Shown: in pieces, positions 41,240 through 42,395 of the stretch
Numbering within the stretch: position 1 is the stretch's first letter
Layout of the letters: each line of letters begins with the position of its first letter
From: an uncultured Eubacteriales bacterium
Lineage (GTDB): Bacteria > Bacillota > Clostridia > Oscillospirales > CAG-272
Reading direction: 5' to 3'
NCBI GenBank assembly: GCA_949747515.1
Contig: CATKFO010000052.1
Coordinates: forward strand, 1-42,395
Length of the DNA: 42,395 nt
Program-made: the position numbers and the translations under genes
Notes under the pieces: generated by a model
The model's database searches: none
Seen by the model: the letters and a program-made list of their open reading frames with translations, nothing else
Told to the model about the DNA's origin: nothing

Positions 41240-41465
41240 TTTTTATGATACCGTACCTTTCACGCGGAAACAATTATCGTAAATAGGCAATACGTTTATG
41301 TTTCCGTCGGGCGCATGCGCCGCTGGACAATAAAGCGCATGTGTTTTTAATATATTGTAGTATATTCCAAACGGAGCCGCCGTAAATCGAATAGGACGGC
41401 CTCCTATACATACATATCAAATCCCGGAAAAACATGAGTCTTTTTCCCGGGAAGCTTGGACAAGT
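41240..41465 (-). promoter_or_regulatory. Structured leader of the glycosyltransferase gene
   Basis: Between the promoter and the start codon lie a hairpin with arms TCCCGG-AAAAA and TTTTT-CCCGGGA (41422-41452), a second at 41373-41404 (GGAG..CCG / CGG..CTCC), and a perfect palindrome GGCGCATGCGCC near 41309. I checked for c-di-GMP aptamer sequences and saw none. Confidence 0.35.
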
Positions 41466-41471
41466 ATATAT

Positions 41472-41500
41472 ACTATACCATATTTTTTCTTGTTTGACAA
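41472..41500 (-). promoter_or_regulatory. Promoter of the glycosyltransferase gene
   Basis: TTGTCA (41495-41500), a 17-base spacer ending in TGG, and TATAGT (41472-41477). Confidence 0.75.
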
Positions 41501-41514
41501 GTGTTTTTTTCAAT

Positions 41515-42054
41515 TTACTTACCGCGGCTCGAAAGACGAGCGTTCTTAACGTCCTTTTTTACCGCGGAAAACGCCGTCTTTTCGCCCTTTTCGGCGAGCA
41601 AAACAAGCCATTCTTCCAGCTTTTCAGCCGTCTCCGGATGCATTTCGTCGCGCGCTTTCTTTTTTCTAAAATATTCCAGCGCGTCTCCGTCGCCGTAAGA
41701 AGCTCCGTTATATATTTTACTGGCGGCGACTCTATCGCAGAACATTTCCGCAAGAAATATTATCGGCATTTTTACAGGTTCATACGTTCCAGTCGCCGGA
41801 TTAACGTCTCTCCAGTATTCAAAATGATGACGGTTTCTTCCCTTATGATGCAGCCAGGCGCGGGAGTATCCGTATATTTCCCTCTCCCGTTCATTCGGGC
41901 TTCTCGTTCCCTGATAATGTCTCGCTCCGGCGATAAATTCCGTAGGAGAATATTTGGACAGGTCGTGAAGCAGTCCCCTAATAGGTATTCCCGCCCTAAA
42001 GCAATTTTTCATGACCTGTAGCCTATGACGGTTCACAGTAGTGAAATGTCCCAT
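41515..42054 (-). CDS. DUF5662 family protein
   Basis: The 179-residue product matches DUF5662: HRLQVMKNCFRAGI, LLHDLSKYSPTEF (H30, D31), HYQGTRSPNEREREIYGYSRAWLHHKGRNRHHFEYW, and KMPIIFLAEMFCDRVAASKIY. The paired HD and repeated His suggest an HD-like metal hydrolase, but no activity is known to me. The C-terminal tail is basic. The GAAAGG ribosome binding site is somewhat far (12 bases). It is the only gene between the glycosyltransferase promoter and the glycyl radical enzyme terminator. Confidence 0.9.
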   Translation of the reverse strand: MGHFTTVNRHRLQVMKNCFRAGIPIRGLLHDLSKYSPTEFIAGARHYQGTRSPNEREREIYGYSRAWLHHKGRNRHHFEYWRDVNPATGTYEPVKMPIIFLAEMFCDRVAASKIYNGASYGDGDALEYFRKKKARDEMHPETAEKLEEWLVLLAEKGEKTAFSAVKKDVKNARLSSRGK

Positions 42055-42162
42055 ATACAGACAGCGCCTTTCTTTTAATTTTGCGTAAGATTCAGCGATC
42101 GGAGCTCTTTCGCAATAGCAATTTTGCTTTGCTTTTACAATTTCCGCCCGATCTTCCGCGAA

Positions 42163-42193
42163 ACATCCGGGAAGCCTACGGCTCCCCGGATGT
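42163..42193 (-). terminator. Terminator after the glycyl radical enzyme
   Basis: ACATCCGGG pairs with CCCGGATGT with an inner AGCC/GGCT helix; TTTCG follows on the minus strand. Confidence 0.8.
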
Positions 42194-42218
42194 CAAATTA
42201 TCATTTCTTTACAACGTA

Positions 42219-42395
42219 TCACGCGCCGTAACGCATAATAAACTCATCTTGACTTTCTCTGTCAAATTCGATAAACTTCATGCTGAAGCCTCCGATACGC
42301 ACTATAAGATCCTCGTGATCCTCAGGGTGAATCTGCGCGTCCTTCATATCCTCGAGAGACGCGGTCGTTATCTGCGCCAGCTGGCCTCCCATCAT
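42219..42395 (-). CDS. Glycyl radical enzyme (PFL family), C-terminal fragment
   Basis: The last 58 residues of a protein entering from the right edge. LIVRIGGFSMKFIEF is the glycyl radical loop (family pattern R-V-x-G-Y-x-x-x-F), with the radical Gly in G-G-F; MMGGQLAQI and the tail RESQDEFIMRYGA match the end of pyruvate formate-lyase-like enzymes. The Tyr after the Gly is replaced by Phe. These enzymes need an activase and are destroyed by oxygen. Which member this is (formate-lyase, diol dehydratase, decarboxylase) cannot be told from the fragment. Confidence 0.82.
   Translation of the reverse strand: MMGGQLAQITTASLEDMKDAQIHPEDHEDLIVRIGGFSMKFIEFDRESQDEFIMRYGA

Noticed and set aside
41240..41465. 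c-di-GMP riboswitch before the glycosyltransferase
   Set aside because: The conserved aptamer core sequences are absent by eye.
1..42395. CRISPR array, tRNA or rRNA genes
   Set aside because: No regularly spaced direct repeats and no cloverleaf or rRNA sequence were seen on either strand by eye; the tRNA-related signal at 39.5-39.8 kb is a T-box leader.

Overview
The window reads as chromosomal DNA of an anaerobic Gram-positive bacterium of the class Clostridia, probably an uncultured gut or rumen lineage. This rests on a long-form ribosome hibernation factor, a FakA/DegV fatty-acid kinase pair, DUF951 and YfhO proteins, a T-box leader, an indolepyruvate:ferredoxin oxidoreductase, a glycyl radical enzyme, AAGGAGG-type ribosome binding sites and TTGACA-17-TATAAT promoters. 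Most genes have a mid-GC composition with many ATA, GAC and TCC codons. A stretch from about 23.2 to 30.6 kb is interspersed with AT-richer accessory genes and one decayed insertion sequence. No tRNA, rRNA or CRISPR array was seen.

Layout. Positions 1-293 hold the start of a secreted protein running off the left edge, followed by hpf (minus). Positions 1143-6882 are a minus-strand operon read from a promoter at 6913-6942: a GHL10-like lipoprotein, a Sir2 deacetylase, peptidase T, a nitroreductase, a small membrane protein and a beta-helix-like surface protein. Homoserine dehydrogenase (7210-8430) and a uridine-kinase-like P-loop protein (8531-9088) follow. Positions 9159-11061 hold an IbrB/IbrA-like pair (ParB-fold protein plus PP-loop ATPase). 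Positions 11545-14228 hold fakA and a degV/fakB. On the plus strand, 14669-19696 carries a DUF951 protein, a YfhO membrane protein, ruvA and ruvB. A rhamnosidase-like GH78 gene (19748-21718, minus) diverges from a Gfo/Idh/MocA oxidoreductase (21998-23083, plus). The accessory region then holds a TIGR04076-type protein, a TRAM-less MiaB-like radical SAM enzyme, hslO, a GNAT acetyltransferase, a GH4 alpha-galactosidase-like enzyme, a small GIY-YIG-like protein and an IS3-family remnant (29365-30574).

The most interesting part is 30635-39840 on the minus strand. A T-box riboswitch (about 39525-39838) precedes an AMP-forming acyl-CoA synthetase, a sodium:solute symporter, iorA, iorB, a PaaK-type phenylacetate-CoA ligase, a tandem-ACT protein and an aminotransferase. 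The specifier loop most naturally reads UAC (Tyr), and the UGGU of the T-box sequence suits a tRNA with discriminator A, as expected for tRNA-Tyr or tRNA-Phe. ATP-using aryl-CoA ligases, a reversible 2-oxoacid:ferredoxin oxidoreductase and an aminotransferase under tRNA-starvation control fit salvage of arylacetates into aromatic amino acids by reductive carboxylation better than they fit degradation. A second strong promoter inside the operon (36132-36160) would let iorAB-paaK-ACT-aminotransferase also be transcribed independently of the T-box.

The IS3 remnant sits in the loop of what was a 14-bp-stem bidirectional terminator between this operon and the GIY-YIG-like gene, with a 3-bp target duplication CAT. 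The right end carries a membrane glycosyltransferase with a long leader, a DUF5662 protein and the C-terminus of a glycyl radical enzyme.
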